From positions 682,001-746,000 of the forward strand of contig NZ_NEVK01000004.1 of the NCBI RefSeq assembly GCF_002261265.1: a stretch of 64,000 bases of DNA, in the 5' to 3' direction. A program made the position numbers and the translations under genes. Under the pieces are notes generated by a model. It was not told the origin of the DNA, made no database searches, and worked only from the letters and a program-made list of their open reading frames with translations. Shown one piece after another: positions 1 through 7,222 of this stretch. The DNA comes from Bordetella genomosp. 7 (GTDB taxonomy: Bacteria > Pseudomonadota > Gammaproteobacteria > Burkholderiales > Burkholderiaceae_B). Positions within the stretch are counted from its first letter, which is position 1. Every line of letters starts with the position of its first letter.

Positions 1-259
1 CACCGAATTTGCTGTCGAACAGGTTCTGGATTTCGGATAGCGCCCGGTCGGCATCGGCGCCCGACGCTTCGAGCCTGACGGTGACACCCTTGCCGGCAGC
101 CAGCATCATGACTCCCATGATGCTTTTTGCGTTGACGCGCTTGGCGCCCCGGGAAATAAAAATTTCGCTGCCAAACTGGCTGGCAAGCTGGGTGAGCTTG
201 GCTGCTGCGCGCGCATGCAGGCCCAGCTTGTTTGAAATGACGATGTCTGAAGTTGGCAT
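1..259 (-). CDS. ptsH: Phosphocarrier protein HPr (3' end cut by window edge)
   Basis: HPr carries a phosphate from enzyme I to EIIA proteins in the cytoplasm. Reading the minus strand from ATG at 259 gives 86 residues starting MPTSDIVISNKLGLHARAAA, with the phosphorylatable His15 in GLHARAA and Ser46 in NAKSIMG, the usual regulatory serine region. The family is about 88-90 residues, so only a few C-terminal residues are missing. It lies 106 bp behind a mannose-type EIIA gene, an arrangement common in beta-proteobacteria with an incomplete, probably regulatory PTS. No sugar permease (EIIB/EIIC) is in the window; ptsI would be expected just outside. No clear Shine-Dalgarno is seen before this ATG. 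Confidence 0.93.
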   Translation of the reverse strand, partial: MPTSDIVISNKLGLHARAAAKLTQLASQFGSEIFISRGAKRVNAKSIMGVMMLAAGKGVTVRLEASGADADRALSEIQNLFDSKFG

Positions 260-365
260 AGAAATCAGATAAACAGAGCCTGGCGCTGGCGGCCGGCCCG
301 GGGAAACGATGTGTCGCCGCCGCGCCTGCGCCGTGCATCGACATGATAGGGCAAAATCCGGCTGC

Positions 366-767
366 TCAATCTACGCGCAGACACCCCTGCACCCCACCCG
401 CGAGCGCTTTTTCGCGCGTTTCCGCAAGGCTGGCCTCGCGTGAGGTCAGCGCCCGCAGCAGCATCGACGTGTTCAGCCCCGCCACCACACAGCACTGCGT
501 ACCGAGGGCTTGCGCCTCTTCGACGGCACGCTTGGCGATATTGGCGGGCGTGGCGCCGATAAGGTCGGTCAGCACCAGCACGCCGCCGCCGGTATCGGCC
601 GCACGAATGTCCTGCAGCACCGCGGGCACGCGATCGTCCGGCATGTCGTCGGGCTGGATGTCGTGCACCGCCATCTGGCTGCCCACGGCGGCGCCCAGCA
701 CGTGTTCGGCGAACTCGCGCATGGCCACTCCCAGTGGCGCATGCACCACGATAACAAGGCCGGTCAT
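366..767 (-). CDS. PTS EIIA component, mannose/fructose type
   Basis: This 133-residue cytosolic protein is a single EIIA-Man domain. The phosphorylation site is His9 in VVHAPLG, and the TDLIGATPANIA segment at about residues 67-78 is typical of the fold. It starts 9 bp after gshB stops and precedes ptsH, so gshB, this gene and ptsH look co-transcribed. With no EIIB/C partner nearby, the likely role is regulatory phosphorelay (carbon or nitrogen signalling) rather than sugar transport; that is inference from context. The product is often labelled ManX or PTS fructose IIA in relatives. Confidence 0.9.
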   Translation of the reverse strand: MTGLVIVVHAPLGVAMREFAEHVLGAAVGSQMAVHDIQPDDMPDDRVPAVLQDIRAADTGGGVLVLTDLIGATPANIAKRAVEEAQALGTQCCVVAGLNTSMLLRALTSREASLAETREKALAGGVQGCLRVD

Positions 768-776
768 GGAGTGCCT

Positions 777-1733
777 TTACGTCGCAGCGCGTTCCAGGGC
801 CTGGGCGAAAGCACCGGCCACATCGAAACCTGTCTGCTCGGCAATTTCGACGAAACAGGTCGGGCTGGTGACATTGACTTCGGTGACGTAGTCGCCGATG
901 ACATCCAGGCCCACCACCAATAGCCCGCGCGCCGCCAGCCGCGGCGCCACCACGGCCGCGATCTCGCGATCGCGCTCGGTGAGCGGCTGCGCCACGCCTC
1001 GACCGCCGGCAGCCAGGTTGCCGCGCGTTTCGCCGGCCAGCGGAATGCGCGCCAGCGAATACGGCACGGCCTCGCCGCCTATCAGCAAAATACGCTTGTC
1101 GCCCTGGACGATTTCCGGAATATAGCGCTGCGCCATGATAGTGCGGGCGCCGTTGTCGGTAAGCGTCTCGAGGATGGCGTTCAGGTTCGGCTCGGTGGCC
1201 TGCAGGCGAAAAATGCCGGACCCGCCCATGCCATCCAGCGGCTTGACAATGACATCGCGATGAAGCGCATGAAACGCCTTGATGCGGCCCATATCTCGCG
1301 TGACCAGCGTGGGCGCGGCCAGGTCGGCGAATTCGGTGATGGCGAGCTTTTCGGGATGATTGCGGATCGCGGCTGCGTCGTTGAACACCTTGGCGCCCTG
1401 CGCCTGGGCGTATTCGAGCATATGCGTGGAGTAGACATACTCCATGTCGAAGGGGGGATCCTTGCGCATGATGATCGCGCCGAACTCCGAAAGCGGCACG
1501 TCCCGGGCGGCGGCGGTTTCACGCCACCATGCATGGCCGTGCAGATCGGCGCCCTGCACCAGCTCGATGGGCGTGCTGCGGGCCTGCACCACCCCCGCGT
1601 CGATGAACAGGTCTTCCTGAAGGGCGAAGCTAAGTGTATGGCCGCGCGCCACCAGCGCGCGCATCATGGCAACCGAAGAGTCCTTGTATGCCTTCAGAAG
1701 CGGCAGCGGATCGATGATGAAGAGTACATGCAT
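777..1733 (-). CDS. gshB: Glutathione synthetase
   Basis: This 318-residue enzyme joins gamma-glutamylcysteine and glycine using ATP, the second step of glutathione synthesis. The N-terminus MHVLFIIDPLPLLKAYKDSS is typical of bacterial GshB. The ATP-grasp domain shows VKPLDGMGGSGIF (about 186-198) and the metal-binding stretch EVNVTSPTC near the C-terminus. Length matches the family (about 315-320). It follows infC by 135 bp on the same strand and precedes the PTS EIIA gene by 9 bp. Confidence 0.96.
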   Translation of the reverse strand: MHVLFIIDPLPLLKAYKDSSVAMMRALVARGHTLSFALQEDLFIDAGVVQARSTPIELVQGADLHGHAWWRETAAARDVPLSEFGAIIMRKDPPFDMEYVYSTHMLEYAQAQGAKVFNDAAAIRNHPEKLAITEFADLAAPTLVTRDMGRIKAFHALHRDVIVKPLDGMGGSGIFRLQATEPNLNAILETLTDNGARTIMAQRYIPEIVQGDKRILLIGGEAVPYSLARIPLAGETRGNLAAGGRGVAQPLTERDREIAAVVAPRLAARGLLVVGLDVIGDYVTEVNVTSPTCFVEIAEQTGFDVAGAFAQALERAAT

Positions 1734-1825
1734 GGTAGGAACGTCCAGGCCTCACGCCGTGCCACGCCCGGCGTGTCAAAACGCCATCGTAACGTAATTG
1801 TCACCCCCGCGCCGTCCGCCTGCGC

Positions 1826-1856
1826 GCATGGCCGGAGACAGGATCACCGGCCATGC
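1826..1856 (-). terminator. Hairpin after infC
   Basis: A perfect 10-bp inverted repeat, GCATGGCCGG at 1826-1835 and its complement at 1847-1856 with an 11-nt loop, lies 12 bp past the infC stop codon. No T-run follows on the minus strand, so it is either a weak or Rho-assisted terminator or an RNA-stabilising hairpin between infC and gshB. Confidence 0.45.
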
Positions 1857-1868
1857 GGGGCGTGGCGT

Positions 1869-2417
1869 TCAGGAGGCCGAATCGGACTTGCCCGGAACGC
1901 TCTTTTTGCGAGGAGCCAGCACCATGACCATCTGGCGCCCTTCGAGCTTGGGCATGGCCTCGACCTGGGCCAGTTCGGTCAGGTCGTCGCGCACGCGCTC
2001 GAGCACGCGCATGCCCAGTTCCTGGTGAGCCATTTCCCGGCCACGGAAACGCAGCGTTACCTTGGCCTTGTCGCCTTCTTCCAGGAAACGGCGCAGATTG
2101 CGCAGCTTGACCTGATAGTCGCCTTCGTCGGTCGCGGGCCGGAACTTGACTTCCTTGACCTGGATGACCTTCTGCTTGGCGCGCGCTTCGGCTTGCCGCT
2201 TTTGTTCCTGGTACTTGAACTTGCCGTAGTCCATCAAACGGCAAACTGGCGGATCCGCGTTGGGCGCGATTTCGACCAGATCCACGTCGGCTTGCTCGGA
2301 AAGACGGAACGCATCGGCGATCTTGACGATACCGAGCTGTTCCCCGTCCAGACCTATCAGGCGCACCTCGGGGACGCGGATTTCACCGTTGATGCGATTG
2401 GCTTTTTCAGTGGCGAT
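1869..2417 (-). CDS. infC: Translation initiation factor IF-3 (ATC start codon)
   Basis: IF-3 binds the 30S subunit, prevents 50S joining and proofreads start-codon choice. The ORF reads 182 residues beginning [20 protein letters not shown] after the initiator, the canonical IF-3 N-terminus, only if translation begins at ATC (2417-2415). AGGAG at 2430-2426 lies 8 nt upstream of that ATC, and no ATG or GTG gives the conserved N-terminus. A non-AUG codon is the known basis of IF-3 autoregulation, as with AUU in Escherichia coli. The stop of thrS is 20 bp upstream, so the two are one operon. Downstream comes gshB, not rpmI-rplT. Confidence 0.95.
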   Translation of the reverse strand: MATEKANRINGEIRVPEVRLIGLDGEQLGIVKIADAFRLSEQADVDLVEIAPNADPPVCRLMDYGKFKYQEQKRQAEARAKQKVIQVKEVKFRPATDEGDYQVKLRNLRRFLEEGDKAKVTLRFRGREMAHQELGMRVLERVRDDLTELAQVEAMPKLEGRQMVMVLAPRKKSVPGKSDSAS

Positions 2418-2430
2418 GTTGACGACTCCT
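2415..2430 (-). promoter_or_regulatory. infC ribosome binding site with rare ATC initiator
   Basis: AGGAG (2430-2426), an 8-nt spacer and ATC (2417-2415) form the start region of infC. IF-3 discriminates against such codons, so excess IF-3 should repress its own translation. The codon is seen directly; the feedback is established knowledge for infC in other bacteria. Confidence 0.85.
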
Positions 2431-2437
2431 AAAAGAA

Positions 2438-4387
2438 TTAACTATCACTGCTTTGTTGTTGCACGACGCGGCGGGCGGCAACGTCTTCGGCCAGGCGGGC
2501 GGTAAAGGCCTCGAGCGGGATGACGCCCAGGTCCAGTCCGCCCAGCCCACGGACGGCAACGGTACCATTTTGCTTTTCCTTGTCGCCCACGACAAGGATG
2601 TACGGCACCTTTTGCAGGCTATGCTCGCGGATTTTACGAGTGATTTTTTCACCACGCAAATCGGACTGTACTCTAAAGCCTTGTTTTTTCAGGGTTTGTG
2701 TGATTTGCGCCGCATAATCGGCAGACGGCTCGGAAATACAGCAGACCACGGCCTGCACCGGCGCCAGCCAGGGCGGCATCGCGCCGGCGTAGTTTTCGAT
2801 CAACATGCCGATGAAACGCTCGAGCGAACCCAGGATGGCCCGGTGCAACATGACCGGCGCCCGACGCTGATCCTCGGCATCGACGTACTCGGCGCCCAGC
2901 CGCTGCGGCATGGAGAAATCCACCTGGATCGTGCCGCACTGCCAGTGCCGTCCGATCGCGTCCTTGAGCGTGTATTCGATCTTGGGGCCATAAAAGGCGC
3001 CCTCGCCCGGCGACACCTCGAATTCGCAACCGGTACGCCGCAGGCTTTCCATCAGGGCGGTTTCGGCCTTGTCCCAGATTTCGTCGCTGCCGATGCGCTT
3101 TTCGGGGCGCGTGGCCACCTTGTACAGCACTTCGTTGAACCCAAAGTCGCGATAGACCTTCTGCAGCAGTTCGGTGAAGGCCGCGCATTCGTCCTGCAAC
3201 TGGTCTTCGGTACAGAAAATATGTCCGTCGTCCTGGGTGAAGCCGCGCACCCTCATCATGCCATGCAGGGAGCCCGAGGGCTCGTTGCGGTGGCATTGCC
3301 CGAATTCGCCGTAGCGCAGCGGCAGCTCGCGGTAGGAATGCAGGCCGGCGTTGAAGATCTGCACGTGGCCCGGGCAGTTCATGGGCTTGAGTCCGTACAC
3401 GCGGTTCTCGGACTCGGTGGTGAACATGTTTTCGCGGTAGTTGTCCCAGTGGCCGGTTTTCTTCCACAGCGACAGGTCGAGGATCTGCGGCGCCTTGACT
3501 TCCTGGTAGCCATTGTCGCGATACACCGCGCGCATGTATTGTTCGACCTGCTGCCACAGCGTCCACCCCTTGGGGTGCCAGAAGATCAGCCCGGGGGCTT
3601 CGTCCTGGAAGTGGAAAAGGTCGAGTTCGCGGCCGATCTTGCGGTGATCGCGGCGCTCGGCTTCTTCGAGCATGTGCAGGTAGGCGTCCTGCTCTTCGCG
3701 GGTTGCCCAGGCCGTGCCGTAGATGCGCTGGAGCATCTCATTGTTGCTGTCGCCCCGCCAGTAGGCGCCCGCCACTTTCATCAGCTTGAAAACCTTGAGC
3801 TTGCCGGTGGACGGCACGTGCGGGCCGCGGCACAGGTCGATGAAATTGCCTTCGCGGTACAGGCTGAGCGTTTCGTTCGCGGGGATCGAAGCGATGATCT
3901 CGGCCTTGTAGTCTTCGCCGATGCTCTTGAAGTACGCCACGGCATCGTCACGCGTCCATTCTTCGCGTGTCACGATTTCGTCCTTGCGCGCGAGTTCGGC
4001 CATTTTCTTTTCGATGGCCGCCAGGTCTTCCGGCGTGAACGGGCGCTTGTACGAGAAATCGTAATAGAAGCCGTTGTCGATAACGGGCCCTATGGTGACC
4101 TGCGCGTCGGGAAACAGTTCTTTTACGGCATAGGCCAGCAAGTGAGCGGTGGAATGGCGGATGAGCTCCAGCCCGTCAGGATCTTTGGCGGTGACGATGG
4201 CCAGTTGCGCGTCCTGCTCCAGCAGGTGGCTGGTGTCGACCAGCCGGGGGGCGTCGCCCGCCACGGTGATGCGCCCGCCCAGGGCTGCCTTGGCCAGTCC
4301 GGTGCCGATGGACTGCGCGACCTCGGCCACCGTGACCGGGCCGGGAAACTGACGCTGCGAACCATCTGGCAAAGTGATCTGTACCAT
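2438..4387 (-). CDS. thrS: Threonyl-tRNA synthetase
   Basis: This 649-residue class II synthetase charges tRNA-Thr. It has the N-terminal TGS domain ([10 protein letters not shown]...), the editing domain with [15 protein letters not shown] (about 76-90), the catalytic core with [10 protein letters not shown] and [12 protein letters not shown], motif 3 around [12 protein letters not shown] and a C-terminal anticodon-binding domain. The chosen start is ATG at 4387, preceded by AGGAAA; a longer in-frame reading to 4462 adds unconserved residues. Length fits the family (about 640). It leads the thrS-infC operon. Confidence 0.97.
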   Translation of the reverse strand: MVQITLPDGSQRQFPGPVTVAEVAQSIGTGLAKAALGGRITVAGDAPRLVDTSHLLEQDAQLAIVTAKDPDGLELIRHSTAHLLAYAVKELFPDAQVTIGPVIDNGFYYDFSYKRPFTPEDLAAIEKKMAELARKDEIVTREEWTRDDAVAYFKSIGEDYKAEIIASIPANETLSLYREGNFIDLCRGPHVPSTGKLKVFKLMKVAGAYWRGDSNNEMLQRIYGTAWATREEQDAYLHMLEEAERRDHRKIGRELDLFHFQDEAPGLIFWHPKGWTLWQQVEQYMRAVYRDNGYQEVKAPQILDLSLWKKTGHWDNYRENMFTTESENRVYGLKPMNCPGHVQIFNAGLHSYRELPLRYGEFGQCHRNEPSGSLHGMMRVRGFTQDDGHIFCTEDQLQDECAAFTELLQKVYRDFGFNEVLYKVATRPEKRIGSDEIWDKAETALMESLRRTGCEFEVSPGEGAFYGPKIEYTLKDAIGRHWQCGTIQVDFSMPQRLGAEYVDAEDQRRAPVMLHRAILGSLERFIGMLIENYAGAMPPWLAPVQAVVCCISEPSADYAAQITQTLKKQGFRVQSDLRGEKITRKIREHSLQKVPYILVVGDKEKQNGTVAVRGLGGLDLGVIPLEAFTARLAEDVAARRVVQQQSSDS

Positions 4388-4813
4388 CGAGAATTTCCTG
4401 GGGAAGAAACGAGAAACGCGGCTGTCCGCCGCGTTCCGTCTGGTGCTTGCTGGGACTGCCACTGCCTGACATGGGCAAACCCGACGCTGAAAAAACTAAC
4501 GCGACATGGGGCGGAAGTTTCCGGTCGTAGTTCGTGTCGGGCGAGACGTCATGCCTGGCAGCCTGTAAAACCGGCACGCGAAGTGCGCGCCTGTAGTCAA
4601 AGATTGTAGCATCCCCGCCGCCGCTTTGCCCTTTCGGAACCCACGACGCTCGCCACGGTCGATATAAAAGCGGACGCCCTCCCCCTCGCGCTACACGCCC
4701 AGCTTGGACAAGTCTGATTTTGCGGGCACTTTCGCTTTGTCGCTCTACATACTGGGTACCCTCGACGCACTGCGTACCCAACTTCAGGGCGCCGCCCGCC
4801 AGTTCTTCACATC
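4388..4813. other. Intergenic region between thrS and the response regulator
   Basis: This 426-bp gap separates divergent genes. On the minus strand TACAAT (4608-4603) is a plausible -10 for thrS, giving a leader of about 210 nt; I see no good -35. On the plus strand TGGGTAC (4753-4759) and GTACCCA (4774-4780) form an inverted repeat ahead of the response regulator. I see no convincing gene; short overlapping reading frames here lack conserved features. Confidence 0.5.
4753..4780. promoter_or_regulatory. Inverted repeat upstream of response regulator
   Basis: TGGGTAC and GTACCCA, perfect 7-bp arms separated by 14 bp, end 33 bp before the first possible start of the response regulator at 4814. 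Spacing and symmetry suit a dimeric regulator, possibly autoregulation, but nothing in the sequence identifies the binder. Confidence 0.35.
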
Positions 4814-5545
4814 ATGCCGCCCTTCCGGACCTCCGCCCCCACCCACCCGGCCTCCGTGCCCAGCACGGCTGGACGCCGCTACATGCTGCTTTCGGGCGCC
4901 GACGATCGCATACGGGTTGCCATCCTCGACGACCATCCCGTCATCACGCTGGGGGTGGCCGCCTACCTCAGGTCACAACCCGATTTCGACATCGTGCACA
5001 CCGAGACTTCGTCGGAAGCCCTTCTGGACAAGCTGGCGCGCCAGCCGTGCGATATCGCCATCGTCGATTTCTACCTGCCTCGACAGGCCTGGGACGGCGT
5101 GGACTTCATACGCAGGCTCAGGCGCCACTACCCCAAGATGGCCATCATCACCTTTTCGGCCGGCGCGCCGGCCGAAACGGAATATGCCGCCTTTCGCGCG
5201 GGCGCCCACGGATACTTGCCCAAAACCGCATCCCTGCCCGTGCTGATTGACGTCTTGCGTGCCGCCTGTAACCAGCATGGCCGTGGTTTCATCACCTACC
5301 GAAATGGCGAACTGCTCACGACGGCTCCCGCGCACCCGGACACCCGCCTCACGGCGGCGGAAATCGAAGTGCTGCGCCAGATCGCGCAAGGGCTGTCCGT
5401 TACACAGATCGCCGCCCGCCTGCTGCGCAGCAAGAAAACCATCAGCACGCACAAGCGTCGCTCAATGAAAAAACTCGGGCTGGCCGACGACCTGGCCTTG
5501 GCGCTGTACCTGAAAGAAAAATTCGACCAGCAGGCAGGCCCTTGA
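4814..5545 (+). CDS. NarL/FixJ-family response regulator
   Basis: This two-domain transcription factor of up to 243 residues has a receiver domain (about 32-150) with the acidic pair Asp39/Asp40 in ILDDHP, phospho-acceptor Asp85 in IVDFYLP and Lys137 in YLPKTAS. A LuxR-type helix-turn-helix follows (about 178-235), including LTAAEIEVLRQIAQG and SKKTISTHKRR, resembling RcsB/BvgA-type regulators. The start is uncertain: ATG 4814 or ATG 4883 (residue 24); neither has a clear Shine-Dalgarno, and the later one sits closer to the receiver domain. An HPt gene starts 4 bp after its stop, which suggests a phosphorelay. No histidine kinase is nearby. Confidence 0.9.
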   Translation: MPPFRTSAPTHPASVPSTAGRRYMLLSGADDRIRVAILDDHPVITLGVAAYLRSQPDFDIVHTETSSEALLDKLARQPCDIAIVDFYLPRQAWDGVDFIRRLRRHYPKMAIITFSAGAPAETEYAAFRAGAHGYLPKTASLPVLIDVLRAACNQHGRGFITYRNGELLTTAPAHPDTRLTAAEIEVLRQIAQGLSVTQIAARLLRSKKTISTHKRRSMKKLGLADDLALALYLKEKFDQQAGP

Positions 5546-5549
5546 CACC

Positions 5550-5882
5550 ATGGTGCATATCGACACGGTCTTGTCGCTGTACCCCGATGCGTCCATCAGG
5601 CGCCGGCTGCTCGAAGAAGCGCTTGCGCATCTTCATGACGATCTCGCCACGTTGCGGGTGGCCGTCACGGCGGGCGACTTCCGCCAAGCGCGGCAACAGG
5701 CTCACCGCGCGAAAGGTACGGTGAGCTTTCTCGGACATGTCCATGCCTTGCCGGCTTTCGACCGGCTTGCGGCCGCGCTCGATACGGAAAACGCCGGGGC
5801 CGTCGGCCCATCCTACGCACGCGTCGAAGCGCTATTGCTCGAGTTGGAAATCCGGCTGCGCCAACATCTGGCTGCGCTTTGA
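5550..5882 (+). CDS. Free-standing histidine phosphotransfer (HPt) protein
   Basis: This 110-residue, mostly helical cytosolic protein has the HPt signature AHRAKGTVSFLG, which puts the phosphorylatable histidine at His52 followed by the conserved K-G pair. It lies 4 bp after the response regulator stop, so the two are co-transcribed and perhaps translationally coupled. It would shuttle phosphate between a hybrid sensor kinase elsewhere in the genome and the adjacent receiver; the partner kinase is not in the window. Confidence 0.85.
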   Translation: MVHIDTVLSLYPDASIRRRLLEEALAHLHDDLATLRVAVTAGDFRQARQQAHRAKGTVSFLGHVHALPAFDRLAAALDTENAGAVGPSYARVEALLLELEIRLRQHLAAL

Positions 5883-5904
5883 ACGCGAATCGGATGCGCA
5901 AACA

Positions 5905-5930
5905 AAAAACCCTCGCGAACGAGGGTTTTT
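5905..5930. terminator. Bidirectional intrinsic terminator
   Basis: AAAAACCCTCG (5905-5915) and CGAGGGTTTTT (5920-5930) form a perfect 11-bp stem with a CGAA tetraloop. A/T tracts on both sides let it end both the HPt transcript (plus) and the cold-shock transcript (minus). Confidence 0.9.
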
Positions 5931-5945
5931 CGAGAGCGATGCCGA

Positions 5946-6149
5946 TCAGAGAACGCGGATCTTGGTGGCCTGAGGCCCCTTGGCGCCCTGCGACTGAACA
6001 TAGCTGACGCGCTGGTTTTCTTCCAACGACTTGTAGCCGTTACTTTCGATTTCCGAGAAATGGGCGAACAAATCTTTGCCGCCGTTCTCGGGCATGATGA
6101 AGCCAAAGCCCTTGTCTGCGTTAAACCATTTCACGATGCCGGTTTCCAT
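5946..6149 (-). CDS. Cold-shock domain protein (CspA family)
   Basis: This 67-residue single-domain OB-fold RNA chaperone has RNP1 as KGFGFI (14-19) and RNP2 as DLFAHF (26-31); the N-terminus [16 protein letters not shown] is canonical. AAGGA lies 6 nt before the ATG. It acts on single-stranded RNA in the cytoplasm. An intrinsic terminator lies immediately downstream and a long untranslated leader seems to lie upstream. Which paralogue this is cannot be decided from sequence. Confidence 0.95.
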   Translation of the reverse strand: METGIVKWFNADKGFGFIMPENGGKDLFAHFSEIESNGYKSLEENQRVSYVQSQGAKGPQATKIRVL

Positions 6150-6403
6150 AGTGCTTCCTTAAGTAAACAACACACGAGCAAATGCTCGAAAAGACGATCA
6201 AGGAAGGACTGTGGACAATGATGGCGCGTCAGACGCGCATGACCGCACTACGATCACAACACTTGAGAATCAGGCCCACTATGGGCGGCATGTGCAGTTA
6301 AGTCAACCACCGTTTCAAATGAGCCGCTCCAGGCAACAAACCAAGGGTGACAACCCCTTTATGCATCACCAGGGGCAGCCGCAATACACGGCAGGCAAAC
6401 AGC
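6150..6403 (-). promoter_or_regulatory. Upstream/leader region of the cold-shock gene
   Basis: About 250 bp separate the tRNA-Val terminator from the cold-shock gene. Just upstream of the Shine-Dalgarno there is a perfect small hairpin (CGAGCA-AA-TGCTCG, 6176-6189), and another symmetry around GCGCGTC/GACGCGC (6225-6238). Long structured leaders are typical of csp mRNAs. I could not assign a promoter with confidence and see no credible gene here. Confidence 0.45.
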
Positions 6404-6434
6404 AAAAAGCCGCAGCAGCAAATAGCTGCGCGGC
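6404..6434 (-). terminator. Intrinsic terminator of tRNA-Val
   Basis: GCCGCAGCAGC (6409-6419) pairs with GCTGCGCGGC (6425-6434), with one mismatch or bulge, and is followed on the minus strand by TTTTT (6408-6404). It begins 11 bp past the encoded CCA end of the tRNA. Confidence 0.75.
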
Positions 6435-6445
6435 TCAAGTAATTC

Positions 6446-6522
6446 TGGTAGGCGGTATTGGAATCGAACCAACGACCTCTACGATGTCAACGTAGCGCTC
6501 TAACCATCTGAGCTAACCGCCT
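6446..6522 (-). tRNA. tRNA-Val (anticodon GAC)
   Basis: This is a 77-nt cloverleaf read on the minus strand. The acceptor stem is AGGCGGT/ACCGCCT, the anticodon stem-loop is CTACG-TTGACAT-CGTAG giving GAC, the T arm contains GGTTCGATTCC, discriminator is A, and CCA is encoded (6448-6446). It decodes GUC/GUU. It lies 27 bp after the trpF stop and is followed by its own terminator. Confidence 0.97.
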
Positions 6523-6549
6523 GCAAAGAAGCGAGATTATATACACATA

Positions 6550-7212
6550 CTATTCGCCGCGCAAGCGATCGTCGGCCCGCCGCACAGCCGCGCAGAGTTC
6601 GCGAATTTTGGCCGGCGATTTTTCGCCGGGTGCGGTTTCGACTCCGCTGCTGACATCGACCGCCCACGGCCGATTGACCGAAATGGCCTGCTCCACGTTG
6701 GCGGCATTCAGCCCGCCGGACAGGATCACCGGACGCGCCGCGGCGTCGGCCCGCACAGCGGCCAGCAAGCTGTGGTCGAAAGCCTGGCCGCTGCCGCCGT
6801 AACCGGCGCTGTAACTGTCGAACAGCCAGCCGGCCGCCCCGTCGAAGGCACGGCATGCATCGGCCAGCGTTTGTGGAGCATCCAGGCCTGGAGCGCCGGC
6901 GCGGAAGGCCCGCAGGTAGCGGGTTCCATACCGGGCACAGTCAGCGGCGGTTTCGTCGCCATGAAACTGCAACAGATCGGGCCCGACTTCATCCAGCACG
7001 GCGCGGATCTCGGCCTGGCTGGCGTTGACAAACAAGGCCACCACATCGACAAAGGCGGGAACCGTGCGGCGCAGCTGCGCCGCGCGCGCCGGCGACACAT
7101 ACCGCTTGCTTGGCGGGTAAAACACGAAGCCGATCGCGTCCGCCCCGGCCTGCACGGCCGAGGCGATGTCTGCTTCGCGGGTCAACCCGCAGATTTTGAC
7201 GCGAGTACGCAT
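6550..7212 (-). CDS. trpF: Phosphoribosylanthranilate isomerase
   Basis: TrpF performs the Amadori rearrangement in tryptophan synthesis. The 220-residue TIM barrel shows catalytic Cys8 in VKICGLT, Asp132 in GWLFDSY, FVFYPPSKRY and the phosphate-binding ends LSGGLNAANV and VDVSSGVE. The start is ATG 7212; longer readings add non-conserved residues. The gene begins only 10 bp after dctM, so it is probably read through from the TRAP operon. In many beta-proteobacteria trpF follows truA and precedes trpB-trpA; here the TRAP genes lie between truA and trpF, and a tRNA follows instead of trpB. Confidence 0.96.
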   Translation of the reverse strand: MRTRVKICGLTREADIASAVQAGADAIGFVFYPPSKRYVSPARAAQLRRTVPAFVDVVALFVNASQAEIRAVLDEVGPDLLQFHGDETAADCARYGTRYLRAFRAGAPGLDAPQTLADACRAFDGAAGWLFDSYSAGYGGSGQAFDHSLLAAVRADAAARPVILSGGLNAANVEQAISVNRPWAVDVSSGVETAPGEKSPAKIRELCAAVRRADDRLRGE

Positions 7213-7222
7213 GGATTGCTGC

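Noticed and set aside
4704-5250. Two overlapping plus-strand frames in other phases before and over the response regulator
   Set aside because: Arg/Pro/Ser-rich shadows without domains; the receiver/HTH frame explains the region.
6211-6495. A 94-codon plus-strand frame upstream of the cold-shock gene
   Set aside because: It runs through the cold-shock leader and antisense to tRNA-Val; no Shine-Dalgarno or homology recognised.
6446-6522. tRNA-Val as a genomic-island attachment site
   Set aside because: No integrase, no repeated 3' tRNA fragment nearby and no composition change in the flanks.
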